Source: Syntrophotaleaceae bacterium
GTDB lineage: Bacteria > Desulfobacterota > Desulfuromonadia > Desulfuromonadales > Syntrophotaleaceae
Direction: 5' to 3'
NCBI GenBank assembly: GCA_041390365.1
Contig: JAWKQB010000002.1
Coordinates: 1 to 64,000 of the forward strand
DNA length: 64,000 nucleotides
This document shows positions 43,491 through 51,642 of the stretch, one piece after another (position 1 is the first letter of the stretch; every line of letters starts with the position of its first letter). The translations under genes were made by a program, and so were the position numbers. Under the pieces are notes generated by a model that was given only the letters and a program-made list of their open reading frames with translations, made no database searches and was not told the DNA's origin.

Positions 43491-44294
43491 TCAATCGTCC
43501 CCCAGATCGAATCGGGGCGAATGCTTGAGAAAGTTGCAGGGGTTGCCGAAAACGACTTTACGAATTTCGCTGTCCGGAAACAGCCCACTGTTGCGCATCA
43601 GCATCGCCACCTTGGGTACCGCCAGGGGGTCGGAATAGCCCCAGTCCGCCGATCCGTTGACGATCATCCGGTCGGTCCCGAAGCGGGTGATCATGTTCAC
43701 CGCCCGTTCCGCGCTGAGCTTGGTGACGTAATAGACCGTCATCCCCACCCAGCACCGGGTTTTGAGGGACAGCTCGATGGTTTCCTCCGTGTTGTGATCG
43801 ATGACGATTCGCTCCTGGTCCACCCCCTCCTCTTCCAGAATCTCGATGATCCGCTCGATCCCTTTCCGCTTGTTCTGATGAGGGGAGTGGATGACGATCG
43901 GCATTCTGCGCTCGTTGCCGATGCGCAACTGCCGCCGAAAGACGGCCTCCTCCTGATCGGTGATCAGATCGAAGCCGATCTCCCCGATCCCGACCACGCT
44001 CTCCCTGTCGAGGTAGGCTTCCATGGCGTCCACCACCTGGTCGGCGATGGAATTGCGCGCCTCCTTCGGATTGAGGCCGAGCATGGCGTAATGCTTCACA
44101 CCGTTCTTTTTCGCGCGCTCCGTTTCGAAGCTGATGATGTGCTCCCAATAGTCCTCGAAAGACGCCACGGAGGTCCGATCGGTGCCCGACCAGAAGGAGG
44201 GTTCGACGCAGGCGACGATCCCGGACACCGCCATGTTGTAGTAATCGTCGGTGGTACGCACGAAGGTATGGATATGCGGCTCGATGCACTTCAT
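43491..44294 (-). CDS. eboB: TatD-like metal-dependent hydrolase EboB
   Basis: A 267-residue TatD-family amidohydrolase-like TIM barrel: EPHIHTFVRTTDDYY (N-terminal HxH type metal site), VVGIGEIGFDLITDQE, MPIVIHSPH, IVIDHNTEETIE and NGSADWGYSDPLAVPK. This is the EboB pattern. It is the first gene of the visible ebo cluster and is followed on the same strand by eboC. EboA, normally upstream, is not found: the next gene is an unrelated sugar dehydrogenase on the same strand. ATG 44294 is used. Confidence 0.9.
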   Translation of the reverse strand: MKCIEPHIHTFVRTTDDYYNMAVSGIVACVEPSFWSGTDRTSVASFEDYWEHIISFETERAKKNGVKHYAMLGLNPKEARNSIADQVVDAMEAYLDRESVVGIGEIGFDLITDQEEAVFRRQLRIGNERRMPIVIHSPHQNKRKGIERIIEILEEEGVDQERIVIDHNTEETIELSLKTRCWVGMTVYYVTKLSAERAVNMITRFGTDRMIVNGSADWGYSDPLAVPKVAMLMRNSGLFPDSEIRKVVFGNPCNFLKHSPRFDLGDD

Positions 44295-44349
44295 TCCCGG
44301 AATATTCCCTTCACCTTTTATAGTTTTCTGGAAATCTCTGACGTAAACT

Positions 44350-45759
44350 TTACTGCGCCGCTTCGACGAGTTTGAATACTTTCCCCGTATTCCCCGCCGG
44401 CCCCCTGCTGTCCGCTGTCAGAACATAGACCTCGCCATCCCGGTCCTGACCGAAACTCAGCAGAAACATGCCCAGATCGCCCTGCGGCCGATTGGTAATT
44501 TGAAGCTCTTCAAACGGCCACGATCCCTCTGTTTTCGGTTCAGCCACATACAGGCGGCCGGGGAGGTGCTTGTGCCCCCCTTGAGAGGCATGCTCCTCGC
44601 CCCTGCTCCAAACACCGAAGAGATACTTGCCACCGAAATTACCCTGCATCGCCTTGCCCCGGTACACGTATCCGCCAATGACCACGAGGCCCAGGCCTTG
44701 CTCCTTGAAATGACTGCTGTTCCTGAATTCGATAACCGGCATGATCAAGGGGTCGCCTTCCTTCGGATGGCCGATGCCGACAGTTTTCGGGCATTCCGGC
44801 AAGGGCTGCGTCGGTGACCCCGCGTTGAAACAGTGGTTTCCCTCATAGACATTCCAGCCGTAGTTGCCCCCCTTTTTCACCACCGATATCTCCTCGAACA
44901 TGTTCTGCCCGGCGTCCCCAACGATCAGGTCGTTATGGCCCCCCATATCGAAGGAAAAGCGGTAGGGGTTCCGCAGGCCGTAGGCATAGATCTCTTCCAG
45001 AACTCCCGGCACACCCTTGAAGGGGTTGTCCTTGGGAATCGCATAGGGTTTTTCCTTGGTTTGACTGTTCACGTCGATGCGAAGGATGCTCCCAAACAGA
45101 TTGTTCTCGATGTCCTGGCCGTTGCCGCCTGCATTCACCTCGTACCAGTCCTCGACATGACCCTGGACCAGATGTTTGTCCTGATCGTCCCGATGGCCGC
45201 CGTCGCCCAGCGAAAGATACAAATATCCATCCGGTCCGAAAGCGACCGTGCCCCCATTGTGGTTCATGTACGGATGATCTATCCGCAACAGCACTTTTTC
45301 GGACCCGGGATCAGCCACATTCGGATTTTGGGTGCTGACCCGGAATTCGGAGAGGTGATTGGTATGATCGAAATTGTCCATCGCCTCCTGACGCAAAGGA
45401 GCGGTGTAGAAAACGAAAAAACGGCCGTTCCGGTCGAAGTCCGGGTGAAATGCCAAACCGAGAAGACCTCGTTCGTCATACGCTTCGTCGAGCTTGACCA
45501 AACGGTCCTGAATATTCAGAAACGGCTCCCTGATACGGGTTCCGTCGGGTTTGACGATCCAGATCTGGCCGGTCTGGTCGAGGATGAACAGGCGGCCCGT
45601 ATCGTCAGGCGGTTCGGTCAGCATCAAGGGGTGCGTCAGCCCGTCGGCAACCGACACGAGAGACACCGAAAGTTTCGAAATTTGATCTTGGCTCAAAGCG
45701 GGGAGGGTATGGCCGAGCATGATCAGGACAAGCGCTAGCAATCTGCCTCTTGCTCTCAT
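44350..45759 (-). CDS. Exported PQQ-dependent aldose dehydrogenase-like protein
   Basis: A 469-residue exported six-bladed beta-propeller of the soluble glucose dehydrogenase (GSDH, YliI/Asd) type. The signal peptide runs to about PALSQ. GLTHPLMLTEPPDD, DERGLLGLAFHPDF, NHNGGTVAFGPDGYLYLSLG (catalytic His region), GLRNPYRFSFD, GDAGQNMFEEI and GGNYGWNVYEGNHC are family hallmarks. These enzymes oxidise aldoses in the periplasm using pyrroloquinoline quinone and calcium. No PQQ synthesis genes are in the window. ATG 45759 has GGAGGT upstream. It is divergent from another propeller lipoprotein followed by a cytochrome c, which may take the electrons. Confidence 0.88.
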   Translation of the reverse strand: MRARGRLLALVLIMLGHTLPALSQDQISKLSVSLVSVADGLTHPLMLTEPPDDTGRLFILDQTGQIWIVKPDGTRIREPFLNIQDRLVKLDEAYDERGLLGLAFHPDFDRNGRFFVFYTAPLRQEAMDNFDHTNHLSEFRVSTQNPNVADPGSEKVLLRIDHPYMNHNGGTVAFGPDGYLYLSLGDGGHRDDQDKHLVQGHVEDWYEVNAGGNGQDIENNLFGSILRIDVNSQTKEKPYAIPKDNPFKGVPGVLEEIYAYGLRNPYRFSFDMGGHNDLIVGDAGQNMFEEISVVKKGGNYGWNVYEGNHCFNAGSPTQPLPECPKTVGIGHPKEGDPLIMPVIEFRNSSHFKEQGLGLVVIGGYVYRGKAMQGNFGGKYLFGVWSRGEEHASQGGHKHLPGRLYVAEPKTEGSWPFEELQITNRPQGDLGMFLLSFGQDRDGEVYVLTADSRGPAGNTGKVFKLVEAAQ

Positions 45760-45998
45760 GTCGGTACCTCCGGTCATTATTGCCTGTTTGAGAGTTTGCC
45801 TGCATCGAATTTATGAGGGTTTATTTATGCTAGCGGGCGTAGCAGGCCTGTCAACGTTACCCGGCGGGATTTTTTTCTAATAAAACAAAGTGTTAGAACA
45901 AAATTTCTTTCGGCTTCTGCTTGACAAAGCCTGGAGGAAAGATAGGAGGAGAGATAGAGCAGAATAAGCACCTTCTAAAAAACGACCGGAGGTTTGCC

Positions 45999-47510
45999 AT
46001 GAAGTTGACTGGACGGGCGATATCGGGAGGCCGTTTCCGGCGGCTCAGTTTTCCGCTGATCTTCCTTCTTCTGGCGGGTTGCTACATGATCTCCGGGAAT
46101 CAGGGCGGCGGTGCGGCGGAATTTTCGCCGCCCAGAAAGGTCGATACGTCCGACGTGCTGCTTCCGGAGGGATACGAAATTGAGGTCGTCGCCAGGGGAT
46201 TGACCTTTCCCGCGGGGATCGCTTTTGACGGCGAGGGCGTTCCCTACGTCATCGAGGCGGGTTACTCCTATGGCGAAGTGTTTCGGCCGGCCCGGCTTCT
46301 TCGGCTGAAACCCGACGGATCCTTTGACGTCATCGCGCAGGACGAGGGGAATGTCCCCTGGACGGGCCTGTCCTGGCACGAAGGAGCCTTTTATGTCGCC
46401 GCCAACGGACAGAAAAATCCGGACGGGGGAAAAATCCTGCGCATCGAAAATGACGGCCGCATCTCTGTGGTGGTCGACGGGCTCCCCGGACACGGCGACC
46501 ATCAGACCAACGGACCGAACATCGGACCTGACGGCTACCTTTACTTCCTGCAGGGAACGGCCACCAACTCGGGAGTGGTCGGACTGGACAATTGGGAGAT
46601 GGGGTGGCTCCGGCGTTTTCCGGATTATCACGACAAGGCGTGTCAGGATATCGTGCTGAGGGGGGAAAATTTCGTCACGAAAAAACCGCAAGGCATGAAA
46701 GGGGAAATGCTCGATAAAGACACCGAGGAGTTGGTGACGGGAGCCTTTGTGCCCTACGGCACGCCGACGACGGAGGGCCAGGTGATTCCGGGCGAATTCC
46801 CCTGCAGCGGTGCCATCATGAGGGTCCGCCCCGAAGGGGGAAAGCCTAACCTGGTCGCCTGGGGCTTCCGCAACCCCTTCTGGTTGGCCTTCTCCCCGGA
46901 CGGACGGCTCTTCGCTACCGAAAACGGCTATGATGTTCGCGGAAGCCGGCCTGTGTTCGGCAGCGGCGACTTTCTGTGGGAGGTCCGGCCGGGCCTCTGG
47001 TACGGCTGGCCCGATTTTCAGGGAGGGCGACCCCTCGAGGACTGGAATCGCCTCTCCCCCTTTTCAAAAGATCCCCTCCGTCCCCTGCTGGCGGAATATC
47101 CCAATACTCCTCCTTCCCCGACGGCGGTCTTTGCCGTTCACTCTTCGGCCAACGGCTTCGATTTTTCCCGCAATTCCGATTTCGGAAGGAAAGGTAAAGC
47201 CTTTGTGGCCCAGTTCGGAGATATAACCCCTATGTCCGGCAAACTTCTCGCGCCTACCGGATTCCGGGTGGTCGAAGTGGATGTGGAAACCGGTGTCGTT
47301 CACGATTTCGCCGTCAATGCCGGTCCGGTGGGCGGCCCGGCCTCCTGGGGCGACACGGAAGGCCTCGAGCGGCCCGTCGCGGTCCGCTTTGATCCAGATG
47401 GAAGGGCGCTTTACCTGGTCGACTTCGGCGTCCTTACGGTGACCGACAAGGGCATGACTCCATTTCCAGAAACCGGCGTGATCTGGCGTATTCGCAGGAA
47501 GGAGGGGTGA
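45999..47510 (+). CDS. Lipoprotein beta-propeller, sorbosone/glucose dehydrogenase-like
   Basis: A 503-residue exported lipoprotein. The signal ends in LLLAGC (lipobox). The mature part is a beta-propeller: LPEGYEIEVVARGLTFPAGI, GKILRIENDG, GHGDHQTNGPNIGPDGYLYF (the His of the quinoprotein dehydrogenase site would be here), GAIMRVRPEGGKPNLVAWGF, RNPFWLAFSPDGRLFATENG and YGWPDFQGGRP. This is the pattern of PQQ/sorbosone dehydrogenase-like proteins. ATG 45999 has GGAGGT upstream. The cytochrome c gene starts two bases after its stop, so the pair is an electron-transfer unit. Confidence 0.85.
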   Translation: MKLTGRAISGGRFRRLSFPLIFLLLAGCYMISGNQGGGAAEFSPPRKVDTSDVLLPEGYEIEVVARGLTFPAGIAFDGEGVPYVIEAGYSYGEVFRPARLLRLKPDGSFDVIAQDEGNVPWTGLSWHEGAFYVAANGQKNPDGGKILRIENDGRISVVVDGLPGHGDHQTNGPNIGPDGYLYFLQGTATNSGVVGLDNWEMGWLRRFPDYHDKACQDIVLRGENFVTKKPQGMKGEMLDKDTEELVTGAFVPYGTPTTEGQVIPGEFPCSGAIMRVRPEGGKPNLVAWGFRNPFWLAFSPDGRLFATENGYDVRGSRPVFGSGDFLWEVRPGLWYGWPDFQGGRPLEDWNRLSPFSKDPLRPLLAEYPNTPPSPTAVFAVHSSANGFDFSRNSDFGRKGKAFVAQFGDITPMSGKLLAPTGFRVVEVDVETGVVHDFAVNAGPVGGPASWGDTEGLERPVAVRFDPDGRALYLVDFGVLTVTDKGMTPFPETGVIWRIRRKEG

Positions 47511-47511
47511 T

Positions 47512-47850
47512 ATGTGCTGTTCGCGGTCTTTGATCCTGCTCCTGCTGTTCATGACCGGTTGCGGCAGCGCAAGACGCGGGGTTCCCCTGTACGGCCCAAT
47601 GGAGATGAAGGATTCCGACGCGGTGCGGGGCGAACAGGTTTTCATGAGTCATTGCAATTCCTGTCATCCCCGGGGCGAGGCGGGGATCGGGTTTGCTCTG
47701 AACAATAAATGGCTGCCGGACTGGGCCATCCGCACCCAGGTGCGGGTCGGGGTTGGAGCGATGCCTGGATTTTCGGAAGAGATCATCAGCGACAGAGAAC
47801 TGGAAGACATCATCGCTTACCTGGACTATATGCGCGATCGAAAGCCCTGA
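47512..47850 (+). CDS. Small monoheme cytochrome c lipoprotein
   Basis: A 112-residue exported protein with lipobox FMTGC and one heme c motif CNSCH (about 49-53) in HCNSCHPRGEAGIGF. A Met ligand is probably in GAMPGFSEE (near 85), followed by the class I cytochrome helix ELEDIIAYLDYM. It starts two bases after the propeller lipoprotein gene with AAGGAGG upstream. Inferred role: electron acceptor of the periplasmic dehydrogenase. Confidence 0.9.
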   Translation: MCCSRSLILLLLFMTGCGSARRGVPLYGPMEMKDSDAVRGEQVFMSHCNSCHPRGEAGIGFALNNKWLPDWAIRTQVRVGVGAMPGFSEEIISDRELEDIIAYLDYMRDRKP

Positions 47851-47934
47851 TGCCGTCGAGCGGGTGGACCGGAATAGAGGGCTCTTTGATCATCATCGAA
47901 ACGTCCACTCAAACTTGGGAACAGGAGCAATTTG

Positions 47935-48492
47935 ATGGAAAGCCAAAAGCAGAAGATGGGCATGAGCTGGGGGCGCTTCGCGGCCATGATTGCCGTTTCG
48001 GTCTTCATCATGTTTTTCCTGATGTACCAGCTCGTCTACACTTTTGACCATGCATTGTTCAGCGTGAACCGGCTGATCGCCTCTTTTGTCATGGGTTGCG
48101 TCATGACAATCGTCATGCTGAGCTTCATGTGGTCCATGTATAAAGGAAAAGGTACAAAAGTCCTTGTTTTGGTTGTGGCCGCAGTGGCCGCCATCATCCT
48201 TCTCTGGATGAACAGGAGTCAAGTCGTGATCGGGGACGTCAGATTTATGAAAGCAATGATTCCCCACCATTCCATTGCCATTAACAATGCGCGGAAAGCG
48301 GACATCAGCGATCCGCGCGTCCGCGAATTGGCCGATGGCATCATCAAGTCACAGGTACTTGAAATAGAAGCGATGCAGCGGCTTCTTGAAGATATAGAGA
48401 GAAATGGAGAGCGAGGCACAGGAGACCTTCCCCCTCGTTCCACAGATGTGACGCAGGACATGGAAGCTGAAATCCAGAAAATGGTAAGGTAG
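47935..48492 (+). CDS. DUF305 membrane protein
   Basis: A 185-residue inner-membrane protein with three N-terminal spans (about 15-100) and a short periplasmic DUF305 domain: DVRFMKAMIPHHSIAINNAR, VRELADGIIKSQVLEIEAM. The conserved MIPHH is the family mark and could bind a metal. DUF305 proteins often appear with copper or redox genes, but no copper gene is adjacent. The ATG at 47935 is better spaced from AGGAG than the TTG just before it. Confidence 0.85.
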   Translation: MESQKQKMGMSWGRFAAMIAVSVFIMFFLMYQLVYTFDHALFSVNRLIASFVMGCVMTIVMLSFMWSMYKGKGTKVLVLVVAAVAAIILLWMNRSQVVIGDVRFMKAMIPHHSIAINNARKADISDPRVRELADGIIKSQVLEIEAMQRLLEDIERNGERGTGDLPPRSTDVTQDMEAEIQKMVR

Positions 48493-48542
48493 TGTGTGTT
48501 TGACGTGACGTGCAGTGCAGGCAGAAACAGCCGGCAATCGTC

Positions 48543-49337
48543 TCACCCTTCATCAGTATGGCCGGGCATCTTTTTCTCTTCCCGCGGGACCTGCATCTGC
48601 AGGATGTCCTCCCGCAGAGTTCCGATCCTCTCCTCAATCCGCCGGATATCCTCAGGCTGGACGGACTTTTCCGCGTCCTGCCCGATAAAATAGCTGGCCA
48701 GCACCGCGGCGATATAACCCAGAACGCTGACTCCGTAGATCGATAGGATCAGGGCCAGGATCCGTCCTTCGGGAGTGACCGGCCAGTACTGGGAGCCGAT
48801 GGTGGTCAGCAGCATTGCCGTCCACCAGAGCGCATCCCAGTAGGAGGTGAATCCGTCTCTAACCCCTTCGCCGGTTTCGAAGGCATACATCCCGGCTGCC
48901 CCCAAAAAGGCCGCAATGACAGTGATCATGGCCACGTAGGCAAAGCCCCGGCGCCGGATGGTGGCGCTCAGGGCCCGCATGGAGCGGCTGAAGGATGTCA
49001 ACAGACGGGCCATCCTGATCCCGCGCACGACCGGTGCCATGCGGAGCAGGCGAAGGGCGGGGAAAATTCGCAGAATCCGGATGGCCGGGATGGCCAGGGA
49101 CACCGCCACCAGCAGGTTGGCTTTCAGATAGGCCAATTTGTCCTTGGCCAGAAAGAGCTCCACAAGGAAATCCAGGATGAATATGCCCCAGATGACGTTG
49201 AAAACGCCGGTCATCACTGGATTCAGACCGTAAACCAGCTCCAGGATCAGCAGAGCCATCCAGAGGAAACCCAGGACGGCCATCACAGTCTCTATAATTC
49301 CTTTGCGCCTGATTTGCTTATCGTCGTCCTGCTTCAT
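48543..49337 (-). CDS. Voltage-gated-type potassium channel with unusual filter
   Basis: A 264-residue six-span ion channel: S1-S3 (about 15-85), an S4 with repeated arginines (PAIRILRIFPALRLLRMAPVV and RGIRMARLL), a pore helix and filter WWTAMLLTTIGSQYWPVTPE, S6 ILSIYGVSVLGYIAAVLASY, and a short coiled-coil C-terminus. The filter TTIGS replaces TVGYG, so the selectivity may differ from potassium. Start ATG 49337 has GAGGATC upstream. It ends 42 bases after the Nramp-like gene on the same strand. Confidence 0.85.
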   Translation of the reverse strand: MKQDDDKQIRRKGIIETVMAVLGFLWMALLILELVYGLNPVMTGVFNVIWGIFILDFLVELFLAKDKLAYLKANLLVAVSLAIPAIRILRIFPALRLLRMAPVVRGIRMARLLTSFSRSMRALSATIRRRGFAYVAMITVIAAFLGAAGMYAFETGEGVRDGFTSYWDALWWTAMLLTTIGSQYWPVTPEGRILALILSIYGVSVLGYIAAVLASYFIGQDAEKSVQPEDIRRIEERIGTLREDILQMQVPREEKKMPGHTDEG

Positions 49338-49378
49338 GCTGATCCTCAAGGGACGGGAGCGGGCTGTTGTGACGGCTT

Positions 49379-50788
49379 TCAAGAAGCGTACGAGTCAATT
49401 TGCGCTCCGCCGTTTCCGACCACCCCCAATTTCGAAAGTACAAAGAAGCAGGCGAAAAACAGGTAAAAGAGTGACGAGACGATGGCGACCGCGGTCATGG
49501 TCATCGTCGGGCGCAGGCCTTTCGGCATCAAGGCGTGGTTCATGTAAAGCGCCAGGAAACCGAGCAGCGGTATCTGAAACGCTTCGATGATTCCGGCAAT
49601 CTGCAGCAGGATGACCGGACGTCCCACCCAGGCGAAGAGACCGAACGCTCCTCCGGCGACAAAAAGGATGAAAATCTTCCGTAATCCCTGAGCATTCAAC
49701 CAGGCACTCTCCTTGAAGCCGAAGGATTTGAGCAGGATGTGGGTTCCGTTGCCCAGCAGGCGGGACCATCCGTCGGTGTTGGTGAGGGTGGTGTTGTAGA
49801 AACCGACCAGAACGCCGATGACCATGAACCAGAATCCCCATCGGCCCCAGGTATTGCCGAGCAGCTTGCCGAGCACCTCGGCGACCCGCCGCTCTTCCGG
49901 CACGACCCCCTCCGGCCGCAGCACCTCGGCTCCGAGGATCAGAAAAGCGGTCACGATCAGGGTTCCTCCGAGCACTCCAAGGGTATTGTCGATGGTCATC
50001 TCGTTGACCCAGCCCCGCAGGCGGGAGACATCCTCCTCGGTGTACTGCTCCTGTTTGCGAAGGATACCGGTCTTTTTAAACTGACCGGCCGCGCCGTAGC
50101 CTTTTGCCGGCAACCAGTAGGAGTACCAGAGCATGCCTGCCGCACCGGCCATGATGAAGCTCAGCCAGGGCACGATCTCCTGGTAGTCGACATCACTCGG
50201 CAGTCGGGGCAGGAGCCCTTCGACCAAATCGGCGGGGTCGGGGAAGACCCAAAGGGCGGCCGTGATCCCTACCATGGCCAGGATGATTGCCAGGACCGTG
50301 GCGACGTCCTCCAAAAGAGCATATTTGCCGAGCAGAAGGAACAGGGCGACGGAGCCGAGGATCACCCCCGACCAGAAAAGCAGGCTGCCCGGCAGAAACA
50401 GGATAACGGCAGTGGCCGCGGCAGAGGCCAGGCCGGCAATGGCGGCAACGGATACCACCAGTTGCGGGATGATGATCAGCCAGATTGCCCAGTTGCGGGG
50501 TCCGGGCAGGCTGGTAAAGCCGTCGATCAGGGATCCTCCAGAATTGACGGCGTATCTCCCAATCTCCCGGTTGATGACCCATTTGAAGGTCACGGCCAGG
50601 ATCAGGGCCCAAAGGAAAAGGTAGCCGTAAAGGCTGCCGACCCGAGGCGGAAACAGAAGTTCACCGGCGCCGCCCGCCCCGGCCGCCAGCCAGACCACGC
50701 CCGGCCCCAACCAGAGAAACTTTTTTTTGAAGCCTCTGGGCGGCTTATGAATCTGGCTCCCCTTCCGCTTCGGTTTCTGCTGCGACAT
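49379..50788 (-). CDS. Nramp-related divalent-metal transporter without DPGN motif
   Basis: A 469-residue transporter with about 11 spans of the Nramp/SLC11 family. In canonical Nramp the first span has DPGN for metal binding. Here it reads WLGPGVVWLAAGAGGAGELL, so the Asp and Asn are missing. Later parts (NREIGRYAVNSGGSLIDGFT, GAEVLRPEGVVPEERRVAEV, FYNTTLTNTDGWSRLLGNG) are conserved-looking within this subgroup. Such Nramp-related proteins may carry magnesium or act otherwise. Start ATG 50788 has AAGGAG upstream. It is in an operon-like order with DUF421 upstream (52 bases) and the ion channel downstream. Confidence 0.8.
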   Translation of the reverse strand: MSQQKPKRKGSQIHKPPRGFKKKFLWLGPGVVWLAAGAGGAGELLFPPRVGSLYGYLFLWALILAVTFKWVINREIGRYAVNSGGSLIDGFTSLPGPRNWAIWLIIIPQLVVSVAAIAGLASAAATAVILFLPGSLLFWSGVILGSVALFLLLGKYALLEDVATVLAIILAMVGITAALWVFPDPADLVEGLLPRLPSDVDYQEIVPWLSFIMAGAAGMLWYSYWLPAKGYGAAGQFKKTGILRKQEQYTEEDVSRLRGWVNEMTIDNTLGVLGGTLIVTAFLILGAEVLRPEGVVPEERRVAEVLGKLLGNTWGRWGFWFMVIGVLVGFYNTTLTNTDGWSRLLGNGTHILLKSFGFKESAWLNAQGLRKIFILFVAGGAFGLFAWVGRPVILLQIAGIIEAFQIPLLGFLALYMNHALMPKGLRPTMTMTAVAIVSSLFYLFFACFFVLSKLGVVGNGGAQIDSYAS

Positions 50789-50840
50789 GACGCTCCTTTT
50801 CTCTACTGTCGGTTGGGTTTTGCCGTTAACAGCCACTCAG

Positions 50841-51377
50841 TCATTGCATCCGGCGCCCTCTGCTGCAGTTTTCTCCTTTAGCCCCGGCACGGATGACGGT
50901 AATACGGCCATTTGCTTCCAGAAAGGCTTTTCTAATCTCCTTGAGGTCCTCGACACCCTGCTCACGCAGTTGACTCCAGAGTTCTTCCTGAGAGATGAAC
51001 TCCTTGCGGAGATTGGCGCCAATCAGTTTGCCATTTTCAACAAGGATCAGCGGCCCCGGATGTACCAGCCATTCGACTATGCGGAAATGGAATGCGAGGC
51101 GGTCGAGAATCCAGTTCCAGACCAGTATGACCATGACCAGCAGCATTCCGTCGACAACCGACTGATAATTGTCCGCCATTCCGTTCTGGGCCGCATCGGC
51201 GAGCAGTACCACCATCAGGATATCCGGCACCGATAGCATTCCGGCCTCGCGCCGCAGGATCAAGCGCAGCAGTATGAATATGCCGAGGTACATGATGCTG
51301 CCGCGTAGGACAATTTCCAGCAGCGGTGTATCGATAGAAAACATTCTGGGCAGGTCGGGTCCGATCAGCCATTCCAT
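50841..51377 (-). CDS. DUF421 (YetF-like) membrane protein
   Basis: A 178-residue protein with three N-terminal spans (VLRGSIMYLGIFILLRLILR, DILMVVLLADAAQN, LLVMVILVWNWILD) and a cytoplasmic C-terminal domain (HPGPLILVENGKLIGANLRK, EELWSQLREQGVEDLKEIRK, GRITVI). This is the DUF421/YetF layout. The function of the family is unknown. ATG 51377 has GAGGT ten bases upstream. First gene of the minus-strand group with the Nramp-like transporter. Confidence 0.88.
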   Translation of the reverse strand: MEWLIGPDLPRMFSIDTPLLEIVLRGSIMYLGIFILLRLILRREAGMLSVPDILMVVLLADAAQNGMADNYQSVVDGMLLVMVILVWNWILDRLAFHFRIVEWLVHPGPLILVENGKLIGANLRKEFISQEELWSQLREQGVEDLKEIRKAFLEANGRITVIRAGAKGENCSRGRRMQ

Positions 51378-51642
51378 GGGGCACCTCGAACGCGGGGAAA
51401 AGTAAAAAAACCTTATCACTTCCGCCCGAATTTTCGGGTCGATCTTATATTAATTGCATTCGTGGTTACCGGCTGGATTCCCGATCCAAATCGCCTCGGT
51501 AATGATATTTTGGGAAACGGTCAATATAAAAAAATTTTATCTTACCGGCCGTCCTGCCCTTCGCCCTTTTACTTTCTATCGATAAACCGCTGAATTTCAG
51601 AATAAGAAAGATATAATCATTTTGTTCAAATGGAGGGTGCCA

